This document shows positions 24,170 through 33,566 of a stretch of DNA of 42,903 bases, piece by piece. This DNA is from an uncultured Prevotella sp. GTDB taxonomy: Bacteria > Bacteroidota > Bacteroidia > Bacteroidales > Bacteroidaceae. The notes beneath the pieces are model-generated. The model had not been told where the DNA came from, ran no database searches, and was given only the letters and a program-made list of their open reading frames with translations. The stretch is from the NCBI GenBank assembly GCA_905234845.1, contig CAJOIW010000020.1, forward strand, positions 1-42,903, written 5' to 3'. Position 1 is the first letter of the stretch. The number at the start of each line of letters is the position of its first letter. A program made the translations under genes and the position numbers.

Positions 24170-25297
24170 TCATCTTCTTCGTCCGATGTCTTCGATGACA
24201 GAGTGTTTCCACTGTGTGAAGTCGCCTTGCTCAATGTGCTTACGGGCATCGCCGACTAACCGCAGGTAGAAGGCGAGATTGTGGATGCTGGCTATCTGCA
24301 TGGCCAACAGTTCCCCAGCCTTGAACAAATGGTGCAGATAGGCTTTCGTGTGCAGACGATCAATGGCGCACCCGTCAGGGTCGATGGGAGAGAAGTCGTT
24401 CTCCCATTTCTTGTTACGCATATTCATCGTACCCTCGTAGGTGAACAGCATGGCATTACGGCCGTTACGAGTGGGCATCACGCAGTCGAACATGTCTACA
24501 CCGCGTTCGATGGCCTCGAGAATGTTCTGCGGTGTCCCCACACCCATCAGGTAGCGCGGTCGGTCCTTAGGTAGGATCTCGTTCACCACCTCTATCATCT
24601 CATACATCACCTCTGTGGGTTCACCTACGGCCAGTCCCCCGATGGCATTGCCGTCAGCACCTTTGTCAGCCACATGCTTGGCAGCCTCTTGTCGCAAGTC
24701 TTTGAAGGTGCAGCCCTGCACAATGGGAAAGAGGCTCTGCTGATAACCGTAGAGAGGCTCGGTTTCGTTGAACCGCTTAATGCAACGGTCGAGCCATCGC
24801 TGCGTCAGTCCGAGGCTCTTTTTGGCATACTGATAGTCGCTTTGTCCTGGCGGGCATTCATCTAATGCCATCATAATATCGGCACCGATAATGCGTTCGG
24901 TGTCCATCACGTTCTCTGGTGTAAACACATGCTTCGAGCCGTCGATGTGGCTGCGGAACTCGCATCCCTCTTCGCGTAGTTTACGGATGCCAGTGAGCGA
25001 GAACACCTGAAAGCCACCAGAGTCAGTCAGTATGGGTTTGTCCCATGTGTTGAACTGATGTAGTCCGCCTGCTTTTTGCAGCGTGTCGAGACCTGGTCGC
25101 AGATAGAGGTGATAGGTGTTGCCGAGGATGATCTGTGCACCCACCTGCTCGCGCAACTCGGAGAAATGAACACCTTTCACGCTACCGCAGGTACCTACGG
25201 GCATGAAAATGGGTGTCTTAATTTGTCCGTGGTCGGTTGTAATAAGTCCGGCACGCGCATCGGAGCAAGGGTCGGTGTGTTGCAGCTCAAAGGTCAT
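24170..25297 (-). CDS. tgt: tRNA-guanine transglycosylase
   Basis: 375 residues. Conserved segments: DHGQIKTPIFMPVGT, ILGNTYHLYLRPG, DSGGFQVFSL (catalytic Asp), GNAIGGLAVGEP, RYLMGVGTP and DMFDCVMPTRNGRNAMLFT (nucleophilic Asp). The enzyme exchanges guanine 34 for the queuosine precursor in tRNAs with GUN anticodons, including the tRNA-Asp in this window. The usual zinc motif CxCxxC is absent; the region reads DGCAIDRLHTKAYLHHL, although the His of ASIHNL is kept. My recollection is that Bacteroidales Tgt proteins share this loss. Its start overlaps the lon stop by four bases. Confidence 0.95.
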   Translation of the reverse strand: MTFELQHTDPCSDARAGLITTDHGQIKTPIFMPVGTCGSVKGVHFSELREQVGAQIILGNTYHLYLRPGLDTLQKAGGLHQFNTWDKPILTDSGGFQVFSLTGIRKLREEGCEFRSHIDGSKHVFTPENVMDTERIIGADIMMALDECPPGQSDYQYAKKSLGLTQRWLDRCIKRFNETEPLYGYQQSLFPIVQGCTFKDLRQEAAKHVADKGADGNAIGGLAVGEPTEVMYEMIEVVNEILPKDRPRYLMGVGTPQNILEAIERGVDMFDCVMPTRNGRNAMLFTYEGTMNMRNKKWENDFSPIDPDGCAIDRLHTKAYLHHLFKAGELLAMQIASIHNLAFYLRLVGDARKHIEQGDFTQWKHSVIEDIGRRR

Positions 25298-27759
25298 TTC
25301 TTCTCTTCTTCAACTGTTAGCTCGATAGGATTCTTCACTATTTCGTTGGTCAGTGCGAAGTCCCATACGTCCTGTACGTTCTCCACATAGTGGAACTCAA
25401 CGCCTTTGAGGTATATTTCGGGTATCTCGTCGATGTCTTTTTTATTGTCGCGGCACATCACGATATCAGTGATGCCGGCACGCTTGGCGGCAAGGATTTT
25501 CTCTTTGATGCCGCCTACAGGCAGCACTTTTCCGCGCAGTGTGATCTCACCTGTCATGGCTGTGTTCTTACGCACCTTTCGCTGGGTGAGTGCCGAGGCG
25601 ATGGAGGTGGCGATGGTAATACCTGCCGAGGGACCGTCCTTCGGTGTGGCTCCTTCGGGCACGTGGATGTGGATGTTCCACTGCTCGAAGACACGCGGGT
25701 CAACATGAAGCCGCTCAGCGTGAGCCTTACAGTATTCAAGGGCGATGACAGCCGACTCTTTCATCACGTCGCCGAGGTTTCCCGTCAGCGTGAGCTTGCC
25801 CTGCTTGCTTTTCGAGAGCGAGGTTTCGATGAAGAGTATCTCGCCTCCCACACTAGTCCAGGCCAGCCCCGTCACTACACCGGCATAGCTGTTACCCTGG
25901 TAGATGTCGCGATAGAAAGGCGGCTTGCCGAGCAGGTCTTTTAGTTCGTTGGGTGTTATCTTCGGCGATTGCAGTTCTCCGTTGAGTGCCATATTATAGG
26001 CCATCTTGCGCATGGCTTTGTTGATTTGCTTCTCCAACTGGCGTACACCACTCTCGCGAGTGTACTGCTCGATGATCTTCTCAATGGCGGTCTTGGTGAA
26101 CTGCGGCTGCACCTTTTGCTTATCGAAACCGTTATTACTCAACTCGCGTGGGATGAGATGGCGCTTGGCAATCTCAATCTTCTCTTCGGTAATATAGCCC
26201 GATAGTTCGATAATCTCCATGCGGTCGAGCAGAGGCTTAGGAATAGTGGAGAGGTTGTTGGCTGTAGCGACGAAGAGCACTTTCGAGAGGTCGAAGTCCA
26301 TGTCGAGGTAATTGTCGTGGAACGCATTGTTCTGCTCTGGATCAAGCACTTCGAGCAGTGCCGACGACGGGTCGCCGTTGTGGGTCATCTGCGAGACTTT
26401 GTCAATTTCATCGAGGATGAAGACAGGATTGGCCGAGCCAGCCTTCTGTATGCACTTGATGATACGTCCGGGCATAGCACCGATGTAGGTACGACGGTGC
26501 CCGCGTATCTCACTCTCATCGTGCAGTCCGCCGAGCGACATGCGCACGTATTTGCGCTTCATGGCTTCGGCTATCGATTTACCCAGTGAGGTCTTTCCCA
26601 CACCCGGAGGACCGTAGAGACAGATGATGGGACTCTTGAGGTCGCCGCGCAGCTTTAGCACGGCGATGTATTCAAGGATGCGCTCTTTCACCTTCTCCAT
26701 GCCATAGTGGTCGTGGTTGAGTATTCGCTGCGCCCGCTTCAGGTCGAGGTTGTCCTTGGTGTATTCATTCCAAGGCAGATCCACCATCGTCTGCAGATAG
26801 GTGATATGTGTGCTGTAGTCCGGACTCTGCGGGTTATAGAGGTCGAGTTTGTCGAGTTCTTTCTCGAAATACTCTTTCACCTCCTTGCTCCATTTCTTCT
26901 TCTTTGCTTTCTGCTCCAGCTCCTTCCTTTCCACTGAGCCTTCACCTCGTCCCAGCTCTTCCTTAATGTTTTTGATTTGCTGTTGCAGGAAGTATTCCTT
27001 CTGCTGTTCGTCAAGGTCTTCGCGTGTTTTTGAGCGGATGTTCTGTTTCAGTTCGAGCAACTGCAACTCTTTGTTGAGCGCCTTGAGAGTGAGAAACACA
27101 CGCTCGAGCATGGAGTCGGCTTTTAGCATCTGACTCTTCTCAGCCGTGTTGAAAGGCAGGTTCGAGCAGATGAAGTTAATGGTGATGATGGGGTTTTGGA
27201 TGTTGTTCAGGGAGAAGAGAGCCTCGTCGGGGATGTCTTCGTTCTGGTGCACATACTCGCTGGTCGACTTGTAGAGGTCTTCCATGGCAGTGACGAACTC
27301 CTTATCGTTTGTTCCGGGAATCTCCTCTGGACGGAGACATGTCTGACCTTTCAGATAGGGTTTCTTTTGCGTGATGTCGAGCAACTGGCAGCGACCGAGA
27401 GCCTGCACGATGGCGGTAAGGTTGCCGTCGGTACCAGGAATCTCCAGCACTTTCACGAGTCGTGCGTACACGCCGTATTCGTATAGGTCGCCCATGTCGG
27501 GTCTGTCAGTGTTGGGGTTGCGCTGGCAGAAGATGGCGAAGGTCTCCTCAGTGTGCTCTTTCAGATCCTCTATGAGATGAACGCTGCTCTTTCGTCCTAT
27601 CAGAATGGGCATGATAACTCCAGGGAAGAGTACCATGTTGCGTGTGGGCAGAATGGGCACGGCTCCTGTGGGTTCTGTGTTGAGCAGGTTGGTGATGTCG
27701 CCGTCATATTCGGCAATCATCTGGATAGACGTATTGTTCTTCTTTATCGTATGTAGCAT
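25294..27759 (-). CDS. lon: ATP-dependent protease Lon
   Basis: 821 residues. N-terminal substrate domain ([19 protein letters not shown], about 34-240), coiled region, AAA+ module with Walker [13 protein letters not shown] and Walker [10 protein letters not shown], and the protease domain with catalytic Ser in KDGPSAG and Lys in [16 protein letters not shown]. It degrades misfolded and regulatory proteins in the cytoplasm. It is the first gene of the six-gene run and is preceded by a consensus promoter; no heat-shock operator such as CIRCE was noticed. Confidence 0.98.
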   Translation of the reverse strand: MLHTIKKNNTSIQMIAEYDGDITNLLNTEPTGAVPILPTRNMVLFPGVIMPILIGRKSSVHLIEDLKEHTEETFAIFCQRNPNTDRPDMGDLYEYGVYARLVKVLEIPGTDGNLTAIVQALGRCQLLDITQKKPYLKGQTCLRPEEIPGTNDKEFVTAMEDLYKSTSEYVHQNEDIPDEALFSLNNIQNPIITINFICSNLPFNTAEKSQMLKADSMLERVFLTLKALNKELQLLELKQNIRSKTREDLDEQQKEYFLQQQIKNIKEELGRGEGSVERKELEQKAKKKKWSKEVKEYFEKELDKLDLYNPQSPDYSTHITYLQTMVDLPWNEYTKDNLDLKRAQRILNHDHYGMEKVKERILEYIAVLKLRGDLKSPIICLYGPPGVGKTSLGKSIAEAMKRKYVRMSLGGLHDESEIRGHRRTYIGAMPGRIIKCIQKAGSANPVFILDEIDKVSQMTHNGDPSSALLEVLDPEQNNAFHDNYLDMDFDLSKVLFVATANNLSTIPKPLLDRMEIIELSGYITEEKIEIAKRHLIPRELSNNGFDKQKVQPQFTKTAIEKIIEQYTRESGVRQLEKQINKAMRKMAYNMALNGELQSPKITPNELKDLLGKPPFYRDIYQGNSYAGVVTGLAWTSVGGEILFIETSLSKSKQGKLTLTGNLGDVMKESAVIALEYCKAHAERLHVDPRVFEQWNIHIHVPEGATPKDGPSAGITIATSIASALTQRKVRKNTAMTGEITLRGKVLPVGGIKEKILAAKRAGITDIVMCRDNKKDIDEIPEIYLKGVEFHYVENVQDVWDFALTNEIVKNPIELTVEEEKK

Positions 27760-27779
27760 TGTTCTTGCGAATTTGGCTG

Positions 27780-27809
27780 CAAAGTTACGAAAAAACGAGT
27801 GCAGAACAA
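27780..27809 (-). promoter_or_regulatory. lon operon promoter
   Basis: Minus strand: TTG (27807-27809), a 19-base spacer, TAACTTTG (27780-27787), 20 bases before the lon ATG. An AT-rich hairpin, AATAAAC-TTG-TTTATT (about 27811-27827), lies just upstream and may end the cupin transcript. Confidence 0.78.
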
Positions 27810-27889
27810 AATAAACTTGTTTATTTTTTATGCCGAGACGCAGTAACGCTTTTCCGTATGTTCGTTCGCGATGTGCTTCTACTTAATAT

Positions 27890-28384
27890 TTACTCCAGGG
27901 GAATCTCGGGGTGTTGAACGGCCAGGGGCAGGTCTTTCTGCGAGAGGTAGAACATGTAGAGGATGACGGGCTTCGTGCCACGATTCTCGCCGTGGTGGAT
28001 GGTGTTCACCATCTCGACGACAGCCTCGCCTTCGTGTACGGTTTTCTCCTTACCGTCTTGCCCGATGATGGTCAGCTCGCCCTGCACCAGAATGCCGTAG
28101 TTGATCACGGGATGGTGGTGCCAGCCCAGTTTTTGTCCGGCGGGGAAGACGTACTTTACGGCCACCAGCTCGGGTCGGCCCTGCAGGTAGTCGGGCAGTT
28201 CCACGCCATCCCAGCTCTGGCTGGTGCGGATGAGTTCGGTACTTTCCACCTGCTGCACTGGCTCGGGTGTGTCGGCATGTGCACGGTGGCAGGCAAAGAA
28301 TGTGGCGGTAGAAGCCATAGCGATGACCACTGTCGTGGCTATCGCCCAAAGCATGAGTTTCTTGTTACGTTTCATCATTATCAT
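27890..28384 (-). CDS. Membrane-anchored or exported cupin-domain protein
   Basis: 164 residues. Three possible ATGs lie close together (28384, 28378, 28375), all just before a basic start and a hydrophobic segment (LMLWAIATTVVIAMASTATFFACH). The Cys could be a lipid attachment site, though FFAC is a poor lipobox. The rest is one cupin: PAGQKLGWHHHPVINYGILVQGELTIIG with HHH, Gly and Glu positions of motif 1, then EGEAVVEMVNTIHHGENRG with His of motif 2. Metal binding is likely; the ligand or reaction is unknown. It is a single gene with its own promoter. Confidence 0.82.
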   Translation of the reverse strand: MIMMKRNKKLMLWAIATTVVIAMASTATFFACHRAHADTPEPVQQVESTELIRTSQSWDGVELPDYLQGRPELVAVKYVFPAGQKLGWHHHPVINYGILVQGELTIIGQDGKEKTVHEGEAVVEMVNTIHHGENRGTKPVILYMFYLSQKDLPLAVQHPEIPLE

Positions 28385-28484
28385 TATAATATGAGCGTTT
28401 TCGTTTTCCCCCGTCTGAGGCTACTTCTATAATCGCGGACACCTGCACAGGGTTCAATAAAGTGTCATCAGGGTGGAACAGCTG

Positions 28485-28515
28485 CAAATTTACAAAACTT
28501 TTTGATACATGCCAA
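28485..28515 (-). promoter_or_regulatory. Cupin gene promoter
   Basis: Minus strand: TTG (28513-28515), a 20-base spacer, TAAATTTG (28485-28492). The leader would be about 95 bases. Confidence 0.7.
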
Positions 28516-28582
28516 ACTTTTTGTTTTTATATTTTTTCGAAAAAAATGTATAGGGTTATCTCTCTTTTTCAAAGTTTTCTGC

Positions 28583-28590
28583 TATTTTTG
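28583..28590 (+). promoter_or_regulatory. Probable -7 box for trmN6
   Basis: TATTTTTG 32 bases before the chosen ATG; no TTG at the expected -33 position. Confidence 0.45.
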
Positions 28591-28622
28591 CATGGTCTTA
28601 TTTGTGGACAAGTGATTTTACT

Positions 28623-29318
28623 ATGGCTAAAGATGTCTTTACGTTTAAGCAGTTTGAAGTGCGGCAGGATCGGTGTGCGATGAAGGTAGGCACCGATGGC
28701 GTGTTGCTTGGCGCATGGGCAGAAGGTGGAGGGCAACGGGTGCTTGATGTGGGCACGGGAACGGGGCTTATCGCGCTGATGATGGCCCAACGGTTTCCAG
28801 AGGCTCGCGTGGTGGGCATCGACATCGACGACGAGGCTTGCCGACAGGCGCAGGAGAATGTGGCAGCGAGTCCATTTGCCGATAGGGTGGAGATCGTGAA
28901 GAGGGCGTTCTCCCATGAAGGGGGTGTTTTTGATATGATTGTGAGCAATCCGCCGTTTTTTGAGAACAGCCTGAGGAATCCCGACAGCCGTCGTGCGCTT
29001 GCCCGACATGCCGACACGCTTGACGCGAAAGCATTGTTTCGTGGGGTGAGCAGGCTGCTCACCGACGACGGGGTCTTCTGTGTGGTGGTGCCTGCCGACC
29101 GTGTCCCGCGTTTTCTGGCCGAGGCAGCCATCTTCGGTTTCTATCTGTCAAGGAAAACAATGGTGCAGACGGTGGCGACGAAGCCGCCGAAGCGAAGTCT
29201 ACTGGCTTTTGTCCGCCATCGTCCACCATCGCTTCTTTGCGAGACTGTGCAGTTGCAGCAGCCAGACGGCAGCCGATCGGAGTGGTATCAACGGCTGACC
29301 AAGGATTTTTATTTATAA
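28623..29318 (+). CDS. trmN6: tRNA1(Val) adenine-37 N6-methyltransferase
   Basis: 231 residues from the ATG at 28623 (a TTG start at 28602 is less likely). Opening FTFKQFEVRQDRCAMKVGTDGVLLGAWA is the family hallmark. SAM loop VLDVGTGTGLIALMMAQ, acidic ribose contact GIDIDDEAC, and the N6-adenine catalytic motif NPPFF. It methylates A37 of a valine tRNA (E. coli YfiC). It is transcribed away from the cupin and towards the HAD gene, with a 474-base gap containing array C and a terminator. Confidence 0.92.
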   Translation: MAKDVFTFKQFEVRQDRCAMKVGTDGVLLGAWAEGGGQRVLDVGTGTGLIALMMAQRFPEARVVGIDIDDEACRQAQENVAASPFADRVEIVKRAFSHEGGVFDMIVSNPPFFENSLRNPDSRRALARHADTLDAKALFRGVSRLLTDDGVFCVVVPADRVPRFLAEAAIFGFYLSRKTMVQTVATKPPKRSLLAFVRHRPPSLLCETVQLQQPDGSRSEWYQRLTKDFYL

Positions 29319-29379
29319 AGGGCGAACTTCAGAATCTTGAGGGCTGAAGGTCATTCATACTTTGAGAATTGAATTAACG

Positions 29380-29408
29380 TTTGAAATGTTAAAATTTAAC
29401 ATTTCAAA
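29380..29408. repeat. 29-base perfect palindrome
   Basis: TTTGAAATGTTAAA (29380-29393) and TTTAACATTTCAAA (29395-29408) are exact complements around one central A. It lies 62 bases after trmN6. No U-run follows, so a protein-binding dyad or an imperfect terminator are both possible. Confidence 0.7.
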
Positions 29409-29542
29409 TTACAAAAAAACAACCTGTGTGGAAACGACAGGCAGAATGGGCAGAAAAATGCCGATTTTTGCCACTTTTGCTAAGTTGTTGAGAATAAGAC
29501 TCATAGAAAACTTATCAGTTTTTTCTTCTCACCTGTCACTTC

Positions 29543-29652
29543 CGAAAGATATACCTTTCGTTTCTGAGAGCTAAGCTTTCGGGTTGCGAAAGACGGTCTT
29601 TGGGAGAGCGAAACGCGGTCTTTCGCAACCCGAAAGGTATATGTTTCGGAAT
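29543..29652. repeat. Array C: five 22-bp palindromic units
   Basis: Units start at 29543, 29565, 29587, 29609 and 29631, exactly 22 bp apart. Each has the form CGAAAG-N5/6-CTTTCG plus a 4-5-base linker (unit 2 begins TGAGAG, unit 4 CGAAAC, unit 5 closes GTTTCG). A 19-bp perfect inverted repeat is superimposed: 29576-29594 (CTTTCGGGTTGCGAAAGAC) complements 29618-29636. The array lies between convergent genes. The same CGAAAG/CTTTC core appears in the left part of array B. The rest of the gap (29319-29379, 29653-29723) holds nothing recognisable. Confidence 0.85.
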
Positions 29653-29723
29653 TTAGAGGGAACGAAAAGGGAGAAAAAGGGGAGTGGAAGTGGGGTGGAA
29701 GAGGGGTGAAAAGGTCTGGAAGA

Positions 29724-29760
29724 GCAAAAAAAACGGCAGGATTTTGCAGTCCTGCCGTTT
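29724..29760 (-). terminator. Terminator of the lysS-to-HAD run
   Basis: A perfect 11-bp stem AAACGGCAGGA (29731-29741) / TCCTGCCGTTT (29750-29760). On the minus strand it is followed by a T-run (complement of the A-run at about 29726-29733). It lies 32 bases past the HAD stop. Confidence 0.82.
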
Positions 29761-29792
29761 CTTGTAGTTTACAAAATGAACATAAAAAAGGC

Positions 29793-30482
29793 TTAAATGT
29801 TAAAATCGAGAGAGAGCCATTTTTTGTGGAGCGTGTGCATATCGGGCATCACAAGGTGAGCGCCGGCTTCCTTCAGTGCCGATGGTGGCAGTGGGCCGGT
29901 GTTCACGGCGATGGTATAGCATCCTGCCGCCACGCCCGACCGCACACCGAGGGGGGCGTTCTCTACGACAACAACCTCACGGGGCTCCAAACCAAACTTG
30001 CCGGCACCTTTCCGGTAGGGCTCTGGGTGGGGCTTACCATGTGTCACGTCGTAGGCTGTTACGAGGTGATCACGGTCGACAAAATCGGCGAAGTCGTTGA
30101 GCAGTCGCTCGATGAGGGGCAGCTGTCCGCTTCCCGTGACAATGCCGATGCCCAACCCTTGCGACTTGATGAGTGCCATCAGTTCGCGCACGCCCGGCAT
30201 AATCTCAGTGGTGGGCAGCAGACCGAACTCGCGAGCCTTCTCGTCGTACATGCGCTGGGCCTCTTCTTCGCTGATGTCGATACCACGCTGCGCCCGTACC
30301 AGTTGCTTGATAGTGTCGGTGCCGCGCTGGCCCTCGGTCATGTAGGAATCCTCTTCGGTCATGCGGATGCCAAAGATGGCCATCGACCGCTGCCATGCGA
30401 TGGCATGGCTCGGCATAGAGTTGTAGCACACGCCGTCCATGTCGAATAATACTGCTTTTGGAAAAAAGCGTTTTTCAGTCAT
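29793..30482 (-). CDS. HAD family sugar-phosphatase/phosphoglucomutase-like protein
   Basis: 229 residues from the ATG at 30482; the longer frame to 30557 has an unrelated N-terminus. HAD motifs: nucleophile AVLFDMDGVCYNSMP (Asp pair), motif II GIVTGSG, lysine in HGKPHPEPY, and VVVENAPLGVRSG. An alpha-helical cap lies between motifs I and II. The sequence is closest to beta-phosphoglucomutase-like phosphatases, which act on phosphosugars; the substrate is not evident. Position after pgi hints at sugar-phosphate metabolism. Cytoplasmic. Confidence 0.87.
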   Translation of the reverse strand: MTEKRFFPKAVLFDMDGVCYNSMPSHAIAWQRSMAIFGIRMTEEDSYMTEGQRGTDTIKQLVRAQRGIDISEEEAQRMYDEKAREFGLLPTTEIMPGVRELMALIKSQGLGIGIVTGSGQLPLIERLLNDFADFVDRDHLVTAYDVTHGKPHPEPYRKGAGKFGLEPREVVVVENAPLGVRSGVAAGCYTIAVNTGPLPPSALKEAGAHLVMPDMHTLHKKWLSLDFNI

Positions 30483-30622
30483 CGAGTATGATTTTTCATT
30501 GTTCCTCCCCGAAAGGAAGAGCTTCTCTGTTTTCTCTCGCAGAGTCGCAGAAGGCACAGGGTTGTTTTTCTTATTTCTCTAAGTCCTCTGCGGCTCAGCA
30601 AGAATTTCGCGCAGGCAGTTTT

Positions 30623-31966
30623 TCACTTCTCATTCATCAGCCTTTCCTGTATGGCTTTTGACTCGGCTTCGTAGCCAGGCTTGTTGAGCAGGGCAAACAT
30701 ATTTTTCTTATATGCCTCCACACCAGGCTGGTTAAACGGGTTGACACCGAGCAGCAGACCGCTGATGCCGCAACCGATCTCGAAGAAATAGATGAGCTGA
30801 CCGATGTAGTAGGCATCGAGCTTCGGCACGGAGATGCGGATGTTAGGCACACCACCGTCCACATGAGCCAGACGGGTCCCCAACTCGGCCATTTTGTTCA
30901 CCTCGTCGACGCGCTTGCCGGCAAGGAAGTTCAGACCGTCGAGGTTCTCCTCGTCCTCGGGGAAGAGCATCGTACGGTTCGGCTGCTCTATCGAGATGAC
31001 GGTTTCGAAGATTGAGCGCTCGCCCTCCTGAATCCACTGTCCCATGGAGTGCAGGTCGGTGGTGAAGTCGCACGAGGCAGGGAAGATGGCCTTGCCCTCT
31101 TTGCCCTCGCTCTCGCCGTAGAGTTGTTTCCACCACTCGGCGATGAAATGGAGCTTGGGCTGGTAGTTCACCATAATCTCAATCTTCTTGCCACTCTCAT
31201 AAAGGGCATTACGGATGGCGGCATATTGTGCGGCAGGGTTCTCGTCGAAGGGAACATCCTGTCCGCAGGCACGCTCCATGTCTTGAGCGCCTGCCACAAG
31301 GGCCTTGATGTCAAAACCAGCAATGGCGATGGGCAGCAGGCCCACAGGGGTAAGCACCGAGAAGCGGCCACCCACGTTGTCGGGAATGACGAAGCTCTTG
31401 TAGCCCTCCTTGTCGGCACACGTGCGGGCAGCGCCCTTCACGGCGTCGGTAATGGCTACGATAACCTCGCGGGCTTCCTCGCATCCGCGCTGAGCCTCGC
31501 ATTGCTTCTTCAGCAAACGGAATGTCAGGGCGGTTTCTGTGGTTGTACCGCTCTTCGAAATATTGATGACGCCAAAGCGCTTGTCTTTCAGGTAGTCGGT
31601 CAGCTCGGCCAGATAGTCTTCGCTAATATTGTTTCCAGCGAAGAGGATTTCTACATTCGAAGTCTTGCCAAATGATTTGGAAAGCGCCTCAATCACGGCA
31701 CGCGCACCGAGATAGCTGCCGCCAATGCCGGCCACCACAACCACCTCGCATTTCTCGCGCATCACCTGAGCGGTCTGCTCAATCTCGCTGATAAACTCAG
31801 GAGTGATGCTCGATGGCAGATGCAGCCATCCTAAGTAGTCGTTACCCTTGCACGTACCCTCTTCGAGAGCCTTCTGTGCGTCCTTTACCTTTGGCTCAAA
31901 AGCCTTCACGGCACCCTCAGCGACAAACTGGGCTGCCTTTGAAATGTCTAAACTAATGTTCTTCAT
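30623..31966 (-). CDS. pgi: Glucose-6-phosphate isomerase
   Basis: 447 residues, the usual short bacterial form. Landmarks: [20 protein letters not shown] (phosphate loop), [16 protein letters not shown] (SIS motif), [17 protein letters not shown], and the C-terminal [19 protein letters not shown] with the catalytic Lys region. It interconverts glucose-6-P and fructose-6-P. It lies 86 bases downstream of the BSP protease and 140 bases upstream of the HAD gene; no separate promoter matching the consensus was found. Confidence 0.97.
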   Translation of the reverse strand: MKNISLDISKAAQFVAEGAVKAFEPKVKDAQKALEEGTCKGNDYLGWLHLPSSITPEFISEIEQTAQVMREKCEVVVVAGIGGSYLGARAVIEALSKSFGKTSNVEILFAGNNISEDYLAELTDYLKDKRFGVINISKSGTTTETALTFRLLKKQCEAQRGCEEAREVIVAITDAVKGAARTCADKEGYKSFVIPDNVGGRFSVLTPVGLLPIAIAGFDIKALVAGAQDMERACGQDVPFDENPAAQYAAIRNALYESGKKIEIMVNYQPKLHFIAEWWKQLYGESEGKEGKAIFPASCDFTTDLHSMGQWIQEGERSIFETVISIEQPNRTMLFPEDEENLDGLNFLAGKRVDEVNKMAELGTRLAHVDGGVPNIRISVPKLDAYYIGQLIYFFEIGCGISGLLLGVNPFNQPGVEAYKKNMFALLNKPGYEAESKAIQERLMNEK

Positions 31967-32052
31967 TTTTTATAATTTATGTTTGAATATTGAGTGACGT
32001 TTGTGAATATGCCCTCCCTAGTTTTTATTCCTTTTCCATTCCTTTGATAGCC

Positions 32053-33519
32053 CTATTCTTTAATATATCCTTTTTCGCGGGCTTCCTCAGTCACTTCTGC
32101 GATATATTTGTTCCAAAGCCATTCCACATCATATTGCGGACCGAGCACCGCATGGATGCCTTTCTGTACCGTCCACTCGGGTAGGGTGGCGATGGTCTTC
32201 TCGAATTTGCGGATGAAGTCGCCGTCATAGTTGCGGAGCCACATCAAAAAACACGCAGAGATGCGGTAAGGGGTGAGCCATCGCTTCTCGCTCTTGGCAC
32301 CCTGAAGGCCAGCTTCAATGCGCTCCTTCTCGCCAAAGCCTTTGGCTGTGAAGCGCACGGCATCGGCCATGCCCTCGATAGCAATGGCATGGTCGTCGCG
32401 ATAACGGCTGCGCTGTGGCGATTTCTGATAGGCATGGCAAAGCTCGTGCAGGAAGATGCCCCACTGTTCGTTGGCCAACGCGTCCCAACCGAAACGCTTG
32501 TAATAGTTCTCAAGGTAGGGGATATTAAGTTTCATGATGATGCCATTGTTGGGCCGACCACCGCAATAGGCCGGTATGCCGCCGTCAAAGCCGTCCTTAG
32601 CTTTGGTCATTGCACCGATGGCATTGAGCATTTCATCTACGATTCGTATGCTGTCCTCTGGAGTGTAGAGCACGTTGAGCACACGCAGGATGACACGGTT
32701 GTAGAAATCGCTGTAGTCATCCCCGACAAGATGGTTCACATCATCGCCCATGTGGGCAATCTCCGGCTTCCAATCGTCGTTCTCAGTCTTGCCCAAAAGA
32801 ATCTTGGCATAGCGTGTGATAGCTGGGGAGTGGAGCGTAGAGTCGTCCACTTCGACTGTAATCTTTTTTGGCAACTGGAAGTTCGCCCATTTCTCCATGA
32901 GCGAGATGTCCTGAGCGGTGATCTGAACAGGAGCGGCCAGCAGCGTGTCGGCACAACCCTCGGGTTGGTAGGCCAGACGAAGGTAAACATTATTGTTCTG
33001 CGTCACCACCGTCCAGCGGTTACCTGTCAGCAATCGTGTCGCCGATTGTCCACGTAATGGCTGATAGGTGATCTGGGCACCGAGTAGTCCACCCCCAACA
33101 CCTCCCTTGGGGAGGGGTGCTTGATTAGTTTCACTATTAGAATCGAGTATAAGGCTTAACTCATCAACCTCACGGTCGAGCACGGCATGTCCATTGAATT
33201 CAGAGGGTAGCGTAGCCTCATAACGCTCACCATAGACTGGTATCTTGCCCTTGCTGATGGTGGTAAGCGACCCGTCCTGACAGGTGAGCACCACATTGAC
33301 AGTCTTCTCGGGCAATCCGTTGACGTGATAGTCTTCGGTGTCAGTCAGTGTGAAAGCATGTGCCTTGCCATTTACTTTCAGTTGATAACTTTTTGTTCCT
33401 GTGCCAGTCTGACGGACAATAATACCGTTCCGCCCACTCAAAACTTTTACTTCCTGTGCTTGTGCTGTGGTCATCATCATCACTCCCAACACGGCAATCA
33501 TTAGTCTGTTAAGTTTCAT
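32053..33519 (-). CDS. Secreted BSP-family putative metalloprotease
   Basis: 488 residues with a signal peptide (MKLNRLMIAVLGVMMMTTAQA). The N-terminal 200 residues are beta-rich and of unknown type. About 215-470 matches the basic secretory protein peptidase family: zinc motif HELCH in GIFLHELCHAYQKSP and the downstream AIEGMADAVRF, with tryptophan-rich helices near the end. It probably acts outside the cytoplasm as a peptidase. A GC-rich palindromic element (33090-33120) encodes APLPKGGVGGG in frame at about residue 133-143, between domain strands. Last three residues YIKE. Family call is good; substrate unknown. Confidence 0.83.
   Translation of the reverse strand: MKLNRLMIAVLGVMMMTTAQAQEVKVLSGRNGIIVRQTGTGTKSYQLKVNGKAHAFTLTDTEDYHVNGLPEKTVNVVLTCQDGSLTTISKGKIPVYGERYEATLPSEFNGHAVLDREVDELSLILDSNSETNQAPLPKGGVGGGLLGAQITYQPLRGQSATRLLTGNRWTVVTQNNNVYLRLAYQPEGCADTLLAAPVQITAQDISLMEKWANFQLPKKITVEVDDSTLHSPAITRYAKILLGKTENDDWKPEIAHMGDDVNHLVGDDYSDFYNRVILRVLNVLYTPEDSIRIVDEMLNAIGAMTKAKDGFDGGIPAYCGGRPNNGIIMKLNIPYLENYYKRFGWDALANEQWGIFLHELCHAYQKSPQRSRYRDDHAIAIEGMADAVRFTAKGFGEKERIEAGLQGAKSEKRWLTPYRISACFLMWLRNYDGDFIRKFEKTIATLPEWTVQKGIHAVLGPQYDVEWLWNKYIAEVTEEAREKGYIKE
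33090..33120. repeat. GC-rich palindromic element inside the BSP gene
   Basis: Core CACCTCCC-TTGG-GGAGGGGTG with CCCCCAA on the left. It is translated as PLPKGGVGGG, almost the same peptide as [10 protein letters not shown] from the lysS element. Confidence 0.65.
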
Positions 33520-33566
33520 TGTTATTTATTTCAATTATCCTTTGTCGATTTTGTAATTCTCAATCT

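Noticed and set aside
5626..29652. CRISPR arrays
   Set aside because: The three periodic arrays have no unique spacers, the repeats are only about 19 bp with 3-5-base linkers, and no cas gene is in the window.
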